Assembly (NCBI GenBank): GCA_032622095.1 | Contig: CP136063.1 | Coordinates: 77,791,980-77,855,979, forward strand | Direction: 5' to 3' | DNA from: Siphonodentalium dalli | Taxonomy: Eukaryota; Mollusca; Scaphopoda; Gadilida; Siphonodentaliidae | DNA: 64,000 nt | Part shown: positions 8,613 to 20,439 of the stretch, piece by piece | Numbering within the stretch: the stretch's first letter is position 1 | How the letters are laid out: every line of letters begins with the position of its first letter | The notes under the pieces: generated by a model | The model's input: only the letters and a program-made list of their open reading frames with translations | The model's database searches: none | What the model was told of the DNA's origin: nothing | Position numbers and translations under genes: made by a program

Positions 8613-10751
8613 CCCCTGTCACACTCAGGCCGGCGCTCTCACTGCGCTGCAAAAGTACCAGCATATGAGTAACACGCAGGAGGAGCGCCGAAAACTGTCG
8701 AAAATTGTCAAACTTTTAAAACAAAGTATGCTCCTATTGCGTTCGTACTTTGTCAAGTCTCACGCTCTTAGTGCGTTCAAGTCGCTGTCATTGTGATGCT
8801 AGTACGTTCACAATAAGTTCGCAAAACGTTCTCTGCGCGGGCGCGGAGAGTATAGATAGCGCCTCCTGCGTTCTCCAGTCATAGTCAGTTTTTATGTTGT
8901 GGGGAAAATACCCAACACTCCGCAATAAATTAGCTGTCCGATTAAACTACTGTCACACTCCGCTGCGATCAGGCCGGCGCTTGCATTGCGCTGAAAAATA
9001 ATCAAAGCGCCAAGCAAAGCGCAGTAAGATATCCAAGAACGTATTGGTGACGCAGTTGACACTGGCTAGGACGGGAGAGAGTCTCCGTGATCGCCCCAGA
9101 GCGCCAGAGCGCCGCGCTTGTTTTGTGCATGCACAAAACAAGCGCAGAGGTTCGGCGTTCTGACCAGGCGTAGTACCGTCGCCATGACAACGCAAAGCGT
9201 ACTAACAACGCAATGACAACGACTTGAACGCATTAAGAGCGTTTACGGCGTGGAGGAAACGCAGTGAGAGCGGGCGAGAGCGTGACAATTGACGTGACAA
9301 AGCAGGAACGCAATGGGTCGTACAAAGAGCGCGACGAAAACGTGATAAGCGGGATAGGAGCACAGCTTGTCACGCGCGCCGCATGTATAACTGGTGGGGG
9401 AGTTTCTCGTTTCGCGTGCAGGCTGACATTATCAATGGGTATTTTATTAGTTTTATTTATAGAATGGGAATTTTTGGGATGATTAAAAGTCAAACTGCAA
9501 GCTGAAGGCCGAGTCCCGTATAAGGTGCATGTAGTTGGGGAAATTCACTTTCGTTTATTGTGTTAATCAACGTTGATTAATGTTGATTTTTGGTTTGTGA
9601 TAAACTATATGTCAATTACAAATAAAATAAATTTCTGCAGCCCACTGGGGGTTGTGGTCGGAGTCGGTCGAGTCGGCACCGGTTCGTTAATTAGGTGCTG
9701 GTTGTTATTGTTATTTAACGGAATTCTGAGTTGGTCATTCGCAAAACCAATATATTTTATATTCTACAATTACATTCTTGGGTTTATAATATATGATCTT
9801 GAGCGCGTTACCATTTCTGACATTGGTTCTCTTGTTTTAACAGATTGAAAATTTCTGACAATTTTCCGCGCTTCCACTGTGCGTTACTCGTATTTTGATA
9901 CTTTTTCAACTCAAACCAAACGCCAGCCTGATCGCAAAGACACACGCAATACAACTATATAATTCAGACATAACATATATCTACCAAAGACACACGCAAT
10001 ACAACTATATAATTCAGACATAACAGATACCTACCAAAGACACACACAATACAAATATATAATTCAGACATAACAGATACCTACCAAAGACACACGCAAT
10101 ACAACTATATAATTCAGACATAACATATACCTACCAAAGACACACGCAATACAACAGTTGGTGTGAGCAGATCGCATTTCGAAGTGGGATCGTACTGTAA
10201 ACCTGCTGTAAACGCCATGTATAACGCTTGGGCGTAAAGCGAGCGCCAGAGTCGCAGTGGCAGCACAATGTGGACGTTCTATGGGCGGGAACCAGTCCAT
10301 AACACCCCATGACAGCGCAGAAAGAGCGCAATAAGTTTTGGACAGAGCCTCATTGAGCGTATTAAGGACGGGAAAGGCACGTAGTGAGAATTTGATTAAG
10401 CTTACTGTAGTCGCAAAAGACAAGATTAATTCCTTGCTGCGACCACGAGAAGGTAATATGCGCTTTTGCTACGTCCACATAACGCTCACGTCGCTCGCTT
10501 GGCGCTTTGCTTTGCGCTGTCACGGCGACAGTACTACGTCCTGGTCAGAACGCCGAGCCTCTGCGCTTGTTTTGTGCATGCATAAAACAAGCGCGGCGCT
10601 CTGGCACCTATGGGCGACCATGGAGATCCTCGCCCGTTGTAGCCAGTGTCCACTGCGTCACCAATCGGTTCTTGGAGACCTTAGTGCGTTTAGGTGGGCG
10701 CTTTGATACTTTTGCAGCGCAATAAGAGCGCCGGCCTGAGTGTGACAGGGG
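8613..10751. mobile_element. Non-autonomous DNA-transposon-like element with long inverted repeats
   Basis: The ends are inverted copies of CCCCTGTCACACTCAGG followed by CGGCGCTC-rich sequence (8613-8660 and about 10705-10751). A second, longer inverted match pairs 8949-9215 with about 10490-10750 (roughly 270 bp), so the left end is a double terminus. Both ends are packed with short motifs like CGCANTNAGAGCG, in both orientations. No transposase ORF is visible and no target duplication is clear, so the superfamily is undetermined. Confidence 0.75.
9936..10155 (+). repeat. 50-bp tandem repeat, about 4.4 copies
   Basis: Units begin AAAGACACACGCAATACAAC and are 50 bp long with a few substitutions. 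The array lies inside the inverted-repeat element at 8613-10751. Confidence 0.95.
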
Positions 10752-10799
10752 CTTGAATGTTTCTGTTCTGTATGTTAGTCTTAATATGTGCCGTGTATA

Positions 10800-11660
10800 A
10801 CAAATACTTCAGTTCTACAAAGTCGGTGTATATTAATATAAAATTACATGCATGTTATAAATAACAAGTATTGTTGTTGTAACGGGGGGTTTGGAAGCCC
10901 GATGACGTTTTTACCCACTCTCGCGGTGTCTATGGATCCGGGTTTCATCACATAAATCATAATTTGGTCCTATTAGAATAATTACAAAAACGTGTGCGGT
11001 CGTTATCATAAATATGTATTTTTTCGAACATAACGTGTTCGGGGAAGTGCTAGCTAAAATCCAATATCTCACAAACCGTTCAAAACTTCTTCACACGTGT
11101 AATTTCCAGATAACTACTGAGCCATGTGCATCATATAGTTTGTCACTTGTTGTTTATAACAAAAACTTTTTTCGACCAAAAACGTGTTCTGGGAAGTGCT
11201 AGCTAAAATAATCCATTATCTCGCAAACCGTTCAAAATTTCTGTCAAATTCTTCATACATGTGATGTTCAGATAACTTCTGAGCCATATGCATTATATAG
11301 TTTGTCACTTGTTTATAAAAAAAATTTGGTACTACAAAATCGATGTTAATGCATGCAGAATTACCTGTTATCAATAAAATGTGTTGTTGTTGTAACTGGG
11401 GGTCTGAAAGGCTGAACATATCTGCAATCAACTAAACGGTATCTCTGGCCAAACCTTTCAGTACACAATTCGTATTGGGTCCCATTAAGCTCAATTAGAA
11501 AAGGTTGTAAAATCTTTATCAAAAATATGTAAATTTTCGACCAAATACGTGTTTGGGGAGGGGTAGCTAAAATCCAGTTTCTCGTAAACAGTTCAAAAGT
11601 TCTGCTAAATTCTTTCTACATATGCTTACTAGATAACTACTACACCATATAGATTAAATA
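10800..11660 (+). repeat. Degenerate tandem repeat, three diverged units
   Basis: Blocks containing CGTGTTCGGGGAAGTGCTAG, AAACCGTTCAAAA and CCATATGCATTATATAGTTTG recur near 11030, 11187 and 11550. A TTGTTGTTGTAAC block recurs near 10870 and 11380. ORFs here are short and follow the repeat. No gene. Confidence 0.8.
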
Positions 11661-12089
11661 TTTCGACATTATCGTAATATCCGTTTGAATGATAATGTTT
11701 GAAAACAAATATTTCTGTGAAAAAGAGCGATTTTTCAGCAAAAACTAAATGTTTCGCTTCCAAATGACAGGAAATCCAAATTAACCAACAGTTGTTTCCT
11801 ATAATATAGAGATATGGTACGATGTAGCAATTTTAACACAAACAATGTTGGCAAATAAGTTAGAACTTAGCCACAGGGCTCACCTAACAAAAATCGTTAC
11901 TTTCTGGAAAAAGTCACTAGTGGGTAACGTTCGTCGTCGATTTGACCATAGCCACCACCGATTCCGTTATTTTTCACTATAATTTTCGTGAACAATATAT
12001 ATTTATATTTCATAAACATTTGGTTTCAACTTGTTCTTTCGTGGGTAGGGGTACCCGATCACTTTTGGCGTTTGGTCACTGCGCTAAAT
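11640..12089 (+). repeat. Dispersed repeat, copy 1
   Basis: About 440 bp that recur in reverse complement at 28840-29272, sharing blocks such as AAAAAGAGCGATTTTTC, GTGAACAATATATAT and GCCAAAAGTG. Class unknown; no ORF or terminal repeat is evident. Confidence 0.85.
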
Positions 12090-12269
12090 ATGTTCGAAGA
12101 AATTTTCAAAGAAGCTTGGATTATCATCATTTGGACCATATACAGCACAAAAGCTTAATCTATTATTCTGAATAGATAAATCAAGAATAATGAAATTACC
12201 TCCTGCTTCCACTATTGTTTTATTTATCTTGTACTGGATGGTATTACTAAAGAGGATCGCAACACCCTT

Positions 12270-12668
12270 TTAACCCTTTACCCAACAGAAGGGCCCTGTG
12301 CCAATGCATTCTCTTATATAGTGCGAGTCGACCATAGGTCGCCTCGCATATATAAGAGAATGCATTGGCTTAACACATTAAAAATTATAAAATTGTTAAA
12401 GAATGTAAGAAAAATGGTAAAAAGTGTTAAAAACAGATTTTTTTAGGCCAATGCATTCTCCTATATATGCGAGGCGACCTATGGTCGACTCGCATATATA
12501 AGAGAATGCATTGGCACAGGGCATAACTGTAACTATCACAATGTGGTCAAGGAGCCGGTTCAAATGATATCCATATTTGTATGGTTCTATTGAGACAGAC
12601 CGAAGATATTTTAGGCTGTTGAAGCTTTATTTGGCCGGTTTTGGCCGTTTTGTTGGGTAAAGGGTTAA
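12270..12668 (+). mobile_element. TTAA-flanked MITE with twin hairpins, copy 1
   Basis: Flanked by TTAA on both sides, with terminal inverted repeats CCCTTTACCCAACA, consistent with a piggyBac-type non-autonomous element. Inside are two near-perfect hairpins (about 12304-12372 and 12448-12515), each starting CCAATGCATTCTC and ending GAGAATGCATTGG. The right third is unique to the outer element. Small ORFs over the end are chance. Confidence 0.92.
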
Positions 12669-13092
12669 CACTTGATAGTGAGGAGAAAATTTCATACGCC
12701 ACCATGTTTCTGTCTCTGCACTTGAATGTGTATCAATCAGCATTGCAATATCAAATTTTCCCCTACATCTATCAAAGAAGTCCAGACGTTTTCTACATGA
12801 TGGTCGTAACACCGAAGCCATATCTCGAACAATAACGCCGTAAATCACGGTTATTTATTGTCCGAAGTACGTGAAAGTGAGTTGTGTTGAGAACTGACTT
12901 GTTCTATCTGCTTCCATGCACATTGGGGACCGGAACCATAGTGGTCAATAACTCAAGTGGATATAATTTCTTAGTTCCATCTTGTTTTATTTCAATATTG
13001 GCAATGTCTGAATCATTCTATGTATATAAGTCTTCTTGCCACGTGGAACAATATGGATCTAAAATCTGTCCGAAGCCGACACCTTATCACAT

Positions 13093-13492
13093 TTAACCCT
13101 TTACCCAACAGAAGGGCCCTGTGCCAATGCATTCTCTTATATAGGCGAGTCGACCATAGGTCGCCTCGCATATATAAGAGAATGCATTGGCTTAACACAT
13201 TACAAATTATAAAATTGTTAAAGAATGTAAGAAAAAATGGTAAAAAGTGTTAAAAAAAGATTTGTTTTAGGCCAATGCATTCTCTTATATATGCGAGGCG
13301 ACCTATGGTCGACTCGCATATATAAGAGAATGCATTGGCACAGGGCATAACTGTAACCATCACAATGTGGTCAATGAGCCGGTTCCAATGATATCCATAT
13401 TTGTATGGTTCTATTGAGACAGACCGAAGATATTTTAGGCTGTTGAAGCTTTATTTGGCCGGTTTTGGCCGGTTTGTTGGGTAAAGGGTTAA
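13093..13492 (+). mobile_element. TTAA-flanked MITE with twin hairpins, copy 2
   Basis: Same family and orientation as the copy at 12270-12668, about 400 bp, with TTAA at both ends and both internal hairpins. It lies only 425 bp from copy 1. Confidence 0.92.
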
Positions 13493-13998
13493 ACAGTATA
13501 GACAGTACTCCAACCTTCACAATGCTAAACAGACTATAATATTGCAAGTGAGTGGATGAATAACCACCCAGTAGCTTGTTGGATATATTGCGTTTCCCCA
13601 AAAAAGGTTCATATCAGATTTAATATGTTACTCTTCTATACTATTCATGCAGTGACATAACAGGTTAATTATGTTTGACATACACACATGTATATAAGTC
13701 GTCAGTATTCCGACGTTATAAGGGGTTGGTCTCACTTTGCAGACATGCGGAAGGGGATTACATGAACGTGCGATCGGCTGTGTTATTACAACGATGACAA
13801 TTAGGCCGACCTAAGCTAAGTGTTGTGTCCAGGACACATATATTGCATGAATCCGGTACGTTTTTCCTCCACTAGGCAATTTTAACAGTTTCACAAATGT
13901 TGCAACTGATTAGTTAGAGTATAAACCTTATTATCTAGACACCCCTTACAATAATTGAGAATCGCCCTGTTAGATATCTAAAAGATGGCCATCTGCTG
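13493..13998. other. No gene seen
   Basis: Unique AT-rich sequence without a supported gene or repeat. Confidence 0.5.
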
Positions 13999-14012
13999 GC
14001 AGTAATTAACCC

Positions 14013-14402
14013 TCATACAACTGTTTTCGCGATGAAATATTTCGATATCCGGGTATTTATAGTGCTCAATAGAAATTCTCTTAGTTCTCTACCACATGGC
14101 AGGAGTTTTTGTTGTGTGGTAAGATAGAACCACGGCCTACCGAAAACAATAGTCTGCAAACGGGACGAGCCCGAGTCATCACTTCGATTACCTTTATTCC
14201 CTTTCAAACTATTTCTAATCGACACTAATCGTTTCACTTCAGTGAGACTATATAAAGAGACGACGTGACGTGTTAATTCCAGGTTGATATATCCGGTTTT
14301 ATTTAATAGACGGGAATATTGTCGTCTTTTTGAGTGGCATTTATCGATCCATCCATCTATTGATGAATTACAAACGATATAGACCATCACCAACGTCATT
14401 AT
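14013..14402 (-). CDS. Hypothetical ORF, about 129 residues from first ATG
   Basis: Starts at the ATG overlapping the stop codon of the ORF at 14399-14704 and continues in a different frame. Basic, with no recognised domain. The two could be halves of one frameshifted gene or a chance pair. Confidence 0.22.
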   Translation of the reverse strand: MMTLVMVYIVCNSSIDGWIDKCHSKRRQYSRLLNKTGYINLELTRHVVSLYSLTEVKRLVSIRNSLKGNKGNRSDDSGSSRLQTIVFGRPWFYLTTQQKLLPCGRELREFLLSTINTRISKYFIAKTVV

Positions 14403-14704
14403 CGACCACAAGATGCAGGCTTAACTCCGAGCGTGAAATAAAGCACCGATTGTCCTTGTGTCTCGATTGGTGCATCTTCTATGTCCATGCATTCATTCAG
14501 AACGAAACCACAATTGTTTGTTTTAATATTTAATAATGTTCGATATGGGTTTTTAATGGTGTGGTCCCAGTTCAGTCTCAAATGAAATGCATCAAAATGT
14601 ACGTTATCTTTAACATCTTCTCCCAGTACAGTGTGTATAGTTGCCAAAAAACTGACAAAGTCATGGGAATTTTTCAAAACAATTTCACTTAAATATAATA
14701 ACAT
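14399..14704 (-). CDS. Hypothetical 101-residue ORF
   Basis: An unrecognised ORF with protein-like composition and no known motif. AAAAATGTT surrounds the start and a TATTTAAA lies about 40 bp upstream. Its stop overlaps the ATG of the next - strand ORF as TAATG, a stop-start overlap known from bicistronic elements, but chance is quite possible at this length. Confidence 0.25.
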   Translation of the reverse strand: MLLYLSEIVLKNSHDFVSFLATIHTVLGEDVKDNVHFDAFHLRLNWDHTIKNPYRTLLNIKTNNCGFVLNECMDIEDAPIETQGQSVLYFTLGVKPASCGR

Positions 14705-14719
14705 TTTTGGCCAATTTAC

Positions 14720-16020
14720 CCCAAAAAAATCAAATATTTAAACAAACTAGACTCTACCATAACATAAACCTCCTCAGATACATGCTATATGATAAGACTC
14801 TGAATTGGTTAACAAAACAGAACGAAAACGGGCTATTCTGACTTGACAGGTATTTTCAGATAGAAAATCAGTTTTAGGGGGGTGGGTTTAGTTTTTTGAA
14901 ATATCTCGGATTGTTGGATATCGTTGCTTGTCATGTTGATATTAATAAATCAGGTATATAATGCTGAAAATGTTGGTGCACCAATGAGAGCTTTATACCA
15001 AAAAATGAAATTTTTATAGGAAATCTTCTGGATTTTTTTTTGAAAAAGCACTGCAATTTATGCATTTTTTTCGGCTTTTTCGTGAATTTTTCACAACATT
15101 TGTTGGATAATATAACTTTTCGCACATCATAAATGTTAAGCAACCCAGATGGAATAAATATATAATATTCAAGTATATTTTATTCAACATTTGTCTTATT
15201 TTGTTGGTTTTCCTGATTATACTGAAATTTGCAGGTCAAAAACACCAAAAAATGTCAAAAAAATATATTTTCCACATGTTCCGTCCTGGATACCTTAGTG
15301 TTTTGGAACCCCCATGGGACAAGGATAATTGGAGAGAGCGTAAAAAATTCTACCTTTTCGTGTGACACTACCCTCATCTGGGGGCCGGTCTACCTCATTC
15401 ACACACCAGAAAGCTTCTAAATTCGGATAAAAAAATCAGATGCATTGTGTTCCCGCCAAGAGTGCATGGCCCAGCTATTGTTCATACCTAAACATCGAAA
15501 ACAATTAACGCGGTCATAATAGTTACATACTGCAACTATAAGACACCCAGCGAATACACACCCCACGAAAACCCGAAATGTGTTGTCCTGCGAGATATCC
15601 CATAGCTATAGCTCAATTTGACACGGTCAGATTATCCTTCCTACAATATCCTAAAACAATAAAGCTTCTCAAATCATCGGCATAGTCAATAGAACTGTCA
15701 CGAACTTGGACATTCCAACTACAGTTTTACCGGACTTGGAGTCGAAGTACAACTTTAACGCGTCCCAAAATAACCGAAAAAACCCATTATCTATTTATAA
15801 AATGTCCATGGGACCACAACTTTCTAAGATTTGTAGAACAGTATACACCGGTGGCGTTAATAAAGAATAGCCATCATTAACCTATGATAACAATAGTGCA
15901 TATATGAAATGGGTGTGTGTCTCACACGTCTGTGTACATCACAGAATGAAAATAGCTGGAAATGTTTTATCAAGTATAAATACTAGCTGTTATTTTTGTT
16001 ATCCAAACTATTTGCTTATT
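14720..16020. other. No gene seen
   Basis: AT-rich sequence with long T and A runs. The upstream exon(s) of the lectin gene, including a signal peptide, should lie here or further left, but I could not identify them. Confidence 0.45.
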
Positions 16021-16025
16021 TTCAG

Positions 16026-16214
16026 TATTGTTACCCGGAAAACAAATCTACCATTATATTCCGGAGAAAGAAGAATCCTGGTTAGTTACCATGGCGACGT
16101 CGCACACATGGCAGGAAGCAGTTGCTAGCTGCCAATCGATGGGCGGAGAACTGTTACCTTTGGAGGACGAAACAGCATATACCATCTTCAATGATCTGGA
16201 CACTACTCATCCAG
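16026..16214 (+). CDS. C-type lectin domain exon, N-terminal half
   Basis: A 63-codon exon bounded by a 3' splice site (TTTTCAG at 16019-16025) and a 5' splice site (CAG/GTATGT at 16214/16215). It encodes the first half of a C-type lectin-like domain, with the conserved W-x2-A-x3-C-x3-G-x2-L pattern: Trp, Ala, Cys and the GGELLPLEDE segment. The exon ends in the first base of a codon, and the exon at 19321 supplies the other two, restoring the frame. C-type lectins are typically secreted or membrane glycan-binding proteins in invertebrate immunity. No signal peptide exon was found, so the gene is incomplete at the 5' end. Confidence 0.85.
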
Positions 16215-16242
16215 GTATGTGTATCGGGTAATCATGTCCGTG

Positions 16243-16642
16243 TTAACCCTTTACCCAACAAACCGGCCAAAACCGGCCAAATAAAGCTTCAACAGCCTAA
16301 AATATCTTCGGTCTGTCTCAATAGAACCATACACATATGGATATCATTGGAACCGGCTCCTTGACCACATTGTGATAGTTACAGTTATGCCCTGTGCCAA
16401 TGCATTCTCTTATATATGCGAGTCGACTATAGGTCACCTCGCATATATAAGAGAATGCATTGGCCTAAAAAAAATCTGTTTTTAACACTTTTTACCATTT
16501 TTTCTTACATTCTTTAACAATGTTATATTTTTTAATGTGTTAAGCCAATGCATTCTCTTATATATGCGAGGCGACCTATGGTCGACTCGCATATATAAGA
16601 GAATGCATTGGCACAGGGCCCTTCTGTTGGGTAAAGGGTTAA
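16243..16642 (-). mobile_element. TTAA-flanked MITE with twin hairpins, copy 3
   Basis: Reverse-oriented copy inside the lectin intron, starting 28 bp after the 5' splice site. TTAA flanks both ends and both hairpins are kept. Confidence 0.92.
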
Positions 16643-16970
16643 TGACACATACAATGGTTGGTGTAATCCGGATAAAAGTATCTAAACATATATGTATGAA
16701 GGATCAGACATCACTTGAATTGCAACTTGAAATTATTTGCTGCAATATATATATTTTATAGTAGAATTATTTGTTGTATTCACTTACCATGTTGCCACTT
16801 TTATTTGCTGAATGGCATTTTGGTGAAAAATAAGCAGGTTTGATAATTATTTGAAAATTTAGTCCCATGTTTACAGTGAATCAGGAAACATGTAATTTTG
16901 ATGTCTCATTTCAAGGTAAATATCTTGGTTATTGTTCTCCATTAGACCTAGAATGTTTTTAGGCATATCT

Positions 16971-17388
16971 TAGGGTACGTTCATACGCTGGCAAGTTTGC
17001 ACGGTATGTATTTGCGGGCATGTCTTCATAGAAAACCACATGGTGCCAGTATATGAACGGAAACGTGCATATAACATGCATCTTTACCAAAGCGAAAGAC
17101 ATGCGAAGTAACATTTAACTAGTTCCACTTGTAACAGTGCTACTGGAATTTGCCTTCAAATACGGGTATGATTTATTCTTGCAAGATAATTGCATGCTAT
17201 TTACAGGCAAATTCGGTAGCATCATTACTAGTGGAACTACAGAGATTTTACTTCGCAGGTAGTTAGCTGTGGCACAGACGCACTATATGTGCTTGTTTCC
17301 GTTCATATTCTGGCACCATATCGTTTTCTACGTCAAAATTCCTGCTTACCACACCGTGCAAATTTGCCAGCGTATGAACTTACCCTTA
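16971..17388. mobile_element. MITE with GGGTACGTTCATACGCTGGC ends, full copy
   Basis: Inverted ends of about 35 bp: TAGGGTACGTTCATACGCTG on the left and the matching reverse on the right, continuing to TTTGCACGG. CATAT occurs on both sides and may be the target duplication. Relatives lie at 18339-18500, 32165-32345 and 48640-48895. Confidence 0.85.
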
Positions 17389-18338
17389 CATATAGTTCTA
17401 CCTTAGCTTCTAAGGTAATTGTAATCTGTTGGTAGACAGGCACGGTTTTCCAGTTGAGGTCTCCTGATTTTAAAAGGCACGTATGGCCTTCGTTATAGGT
17501 TATAATTTAGAATAACAGTTACTAAATTATGAAATTTAATCAAGAATATACTATAGACTATAGTATAATGATAGTATGAATGCGATATTATCAACAAAAT
17601 ACATTTTAAGTGTGCCGAGATTTGTTTACATATAGCGCGTAAATCGTGGGCGGTGAGCAAAACACTCCACATCGTGGCGATTTTTATGAGAATGAATATG
17701 AGTGGCGAGGATTAACGAGCTCTATCCGGTATGTTGTAAACAATTTCGTGGCCCTTTCCATTTTTGTTTATCATTTATTCGTATTTTTGATACAATTATC
17801 AATTATTACAGTGGTGTATTTCATATATACATAATTCATACATAAATTACTAATCATAGACACTGTATATTATAACCCTGTGTATAAATTAATTTGTCGC
17901 CATGCCACTCAAATGTGTTTTACTCGATATTTGCCAGAACTTTTTCACGTATGATGATTTTGGTCTTATACTTTGTGAAACTGCAAAGGAAACTAGGATT
18001 TATGAAAGTTGAAAGTTCTGTAATAATGCACTTTTATGCTGTGCTATGTACACTATGGTTTTGGGATTTAATAGATAATCTTTTTAACATGATTGGGACA
18101 AATGTCAACAATATATTGATTGGGATTAATAAATAATGTTGGGCTTTTAAACCTTTTTGGGGAAACTTCTCAATGATCGAGTGAAGAGAACATATCTAGG
18201 ACACTGTCCCATTTTTTCACAAATGCATTTCTAAGTGAGACATTCCATTTGCGTGCTTGTTTTTCAATGTTATACTCTTGGTTAAAGAAAAGGTGGCCCG
18301 TTCTAACCAAAGTTCTTTAGTGGAGTCTCCCCGATGTT

Positions 18339-18500
18339 TAGGGTACGTTCATACGTGGCAAGTTTGCTGGCAATGTTTTGCAGGCATTTCGTCATAGAAA
18401 AACACATTGTGCCATCATATGAACGGAAACGTGTATATAACATATATCTTTACCAAAGCGAATGGTATGATAAGTAAAATTCATGTAGCTCCACTTGTAA
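18339..18500 (+). mobile_element. GGGTACGTTCATAC-type MITE, left-end fragment
   Basis: Matches the left 160 bp of the copy at 16971 (same terminus, AACGGAAACGTG and TTTACCAAAGCGAA blocks) but lacks a right end. Confidence 0.75.
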
Positions 18501-19320
18501 ATGTGCCGGTGCACTGAAATTCGGCCATTTTCCAGCTGTTTTCAATTTTCCGCACAAGATTGAAACAAACGCTCTTTATTTCTACCATCAGGGATAGATC
18601 GACACGGAACGCTCTTTTCTGTTCCACGCCGTGCACATGACTGTTGTTTCTTCGGGACCCACACACCGTGTTCAAAGTTGATTTTTTTATGACTCCAATG
18701 CGTCTTTGTTGGACATATAATGCCCGTAGAAATGTAGTTCAAGTATTTATCGACCTATTTGGATACCAGGAACAATTCAAAAGCAAATATTATTGTTTAT
18801 ATCTTGGAGCACAAACCGCATTGTGGCTTTAAGGGCTTTGTTATAGTACATCATTCATCACAGTGTTCAGTACACATTCGCATATTTGATTCCTAGATAT
18901 GGACTTTGTTTTTCTTGGACCATTGCCTCTAAATATATATTTTTTTAAATCTCTATAAAGTTCACATTTTGTATTTCAAACATAATACACCATGAAGTAT
19001 ACTCTTAAAATGTTGCATCAATTGGCATGGTTTCTGTGAATACTAATATACGTGAACATAATCCTTTACTTGGACTCTTATCAAATTTTGGAAAAAATTG
19101 GGTCCACAAAGACCTTACCTGATTAATGGACTCACTGATACGGTCTAATTATGTTTTGGTATCGGTATAGAACCTGTTCTTCATTTCTTTGCTAACGCGG
19201 AAATATGTGGAGTAAATTACTATTTTATCATTACTACAAACGCGTGATATTAAAGGTACTCCGATCAGGCGGTCCCCATACCATCAAGTTACAACAACAA
19301 CAACAATCCTCTACTTGCAG

Positions 19321-19565
19321 GTGTCCTGAGAACTGGCGTTGACAACCTGTATTGGGTGGCTCCGAATGACATATCAGTGGAACATGATTGGCGAAATATT
19401 GATGGTTCATCTGGTTTCCTCATCTGGCATGCATCGGAACCTAACGGCGACGGGGACTGTGGGTGTTTATTCCAGTGGAATGCGTTGACTGACACATCCT
19501 TCAAACTTGGAGACACACGATGTGGACGTTTTCTATCTGAGATATGCTTATTCGTTTTACATTGA
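19321..19565 (+). CDS. C-type lectin domain exon, C-terminal half and stop
   Basis: Follows a 3' splice site (CTTGCAG at 19314-19320) and continues the frame of the exon at 16026-16214. It carries the second half of the domain: YWVAPND, DGSSGF, the EPN tripeptide typical of mannose-type calcium-dependent sugar binding, two further Cys, and a terminal GDTRC...ICL block. The usual WND motif is replaced by KLGD before the Cys, so calcium binding may be altered. Ends with TGA at 19563-19565. A Tc1-like MITE starts 26 bp downstream and supplies the nearest AATAAA (19829-19834). Confidence 0.88.
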
Positions 19566-19590
19566 AGGGACTCAAGGCATTCGAAGTACA

Positions 19591-20074
19591 CAGTACCAGT
19601 CAAAAGAAGTGGTATAAGCGCGCTATTTTCGCGCCCAATATCGCAATAATATTGCAAGTGGAAACGCTTATAAGCGCGCTGCTTGCGATATTTTTGCAAT
19701 ATTGTGAGCTTAATATCGCAATATTTCGCGCTTAATATTGGGATATAACACGCTTAATATTGCGACAACTTGCGCTCAAAATTTTGATATTTAAAGCACA
19801 TTATTGCTACTTCTATATTGTTTGTTGAATAAATAGAGACAATGTTTTATATTTGTATATAATTATAGTTGTAAATGCTATATGTACACCATATCGGGTC
19901 TATATGAAATTTTGCGCGCTTAATATCGCAATATTTTGGGCTTAATATCGCATTATTTTGCGCTCAATATCGCAATAATTAGCGCTACAGATTTTTGGTA
20001 TATAATCGCGCCTTTTTCGAAATTAAGCGCAATAAAGGGGCGCCTCAATATAAAACTTCTTCTGACTGGTACTG
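19591..20074. mobile_element. Tc1/mariner-type MITE in lectin 3' region
   Basis: Ends CAGTACCAGTCAAAAGAAGT and its inverse ACTTCTTCTGACTGGTACTG, a terminus typical of Tc1-like elements. TA follows the right end; the left flank reads CA. The interior is built of diverged GCGCTTAATATCGCAATATTT words in both orientations, giving a high density of GCG inside AT-rich DNA. No transposase. Confidence 0.8.
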
Positions 20075-20154
20075 TATGTTCATTCGAAAACAAAATTGTA
20101 TGAAAGTCTGTTAAACAATAATCATTAAACCTCCAAATTTTGTCAACGTAATTT

Positions 20155-20429
20155 GGTGAAGGGGTCACTCTTACCAAAATCAGCACTAAAGGGTACACAT
20201 CACAGATTTTGAATTCTCGTTCTAAATGACTTTTAGTTTTCATGTCTGCTATGATTTATGTGAGAGAATGATTGTATATGTTCCAAGGAAAACTAAAATG
20301 AACTTAAAACGAACTGCTGGTGGACGCCAGACGTTCGGGAACACAGTTAGAGTAACTGCATTAGTGCCGATCACAAATCACGTATATACCTTTCAACACT
20401 TGTTTTTGTGAGAGTGACCCCCTTCAGCC
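20155..20429. mobile_element. MITE with GAAGGGGTCACTCT ends, copy 1
   Basis: Inverted ends TGAAGGGGTCACTCTTACC and GTGAGAGTGACCCCCTTCA bracket 275 bp. Related copies are at 52442-52681 and 52691-52830. Confidence 0.82.
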
Positions 20430-20439
20430 AAACTATTGA

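Larger units (their letters stand above)
16215..19320 (+). other. Lectin intron with nested repeats
   Basis: A 3.1-kb intron with GT-AG ends. It holds a TTAA MITE (16243-16642), a full inverted-repeat MITE (16971-17388) and a partial relative (18339-18500). A fragment like the AGG-type MITE ends occurs near 17473. The rest shows no gene. Confidence 0.8.

Noticed and set aside
9936-10423. 119-codon - strand ORF with repeats
   Set aside because: It reads through the 50-bp tandem repeat and the end of the inverted-repeat element.
19289-19699. 136-codon - strand ORF
   Set aside because: It is antisense to the lectin exon and the adjacent MITE.
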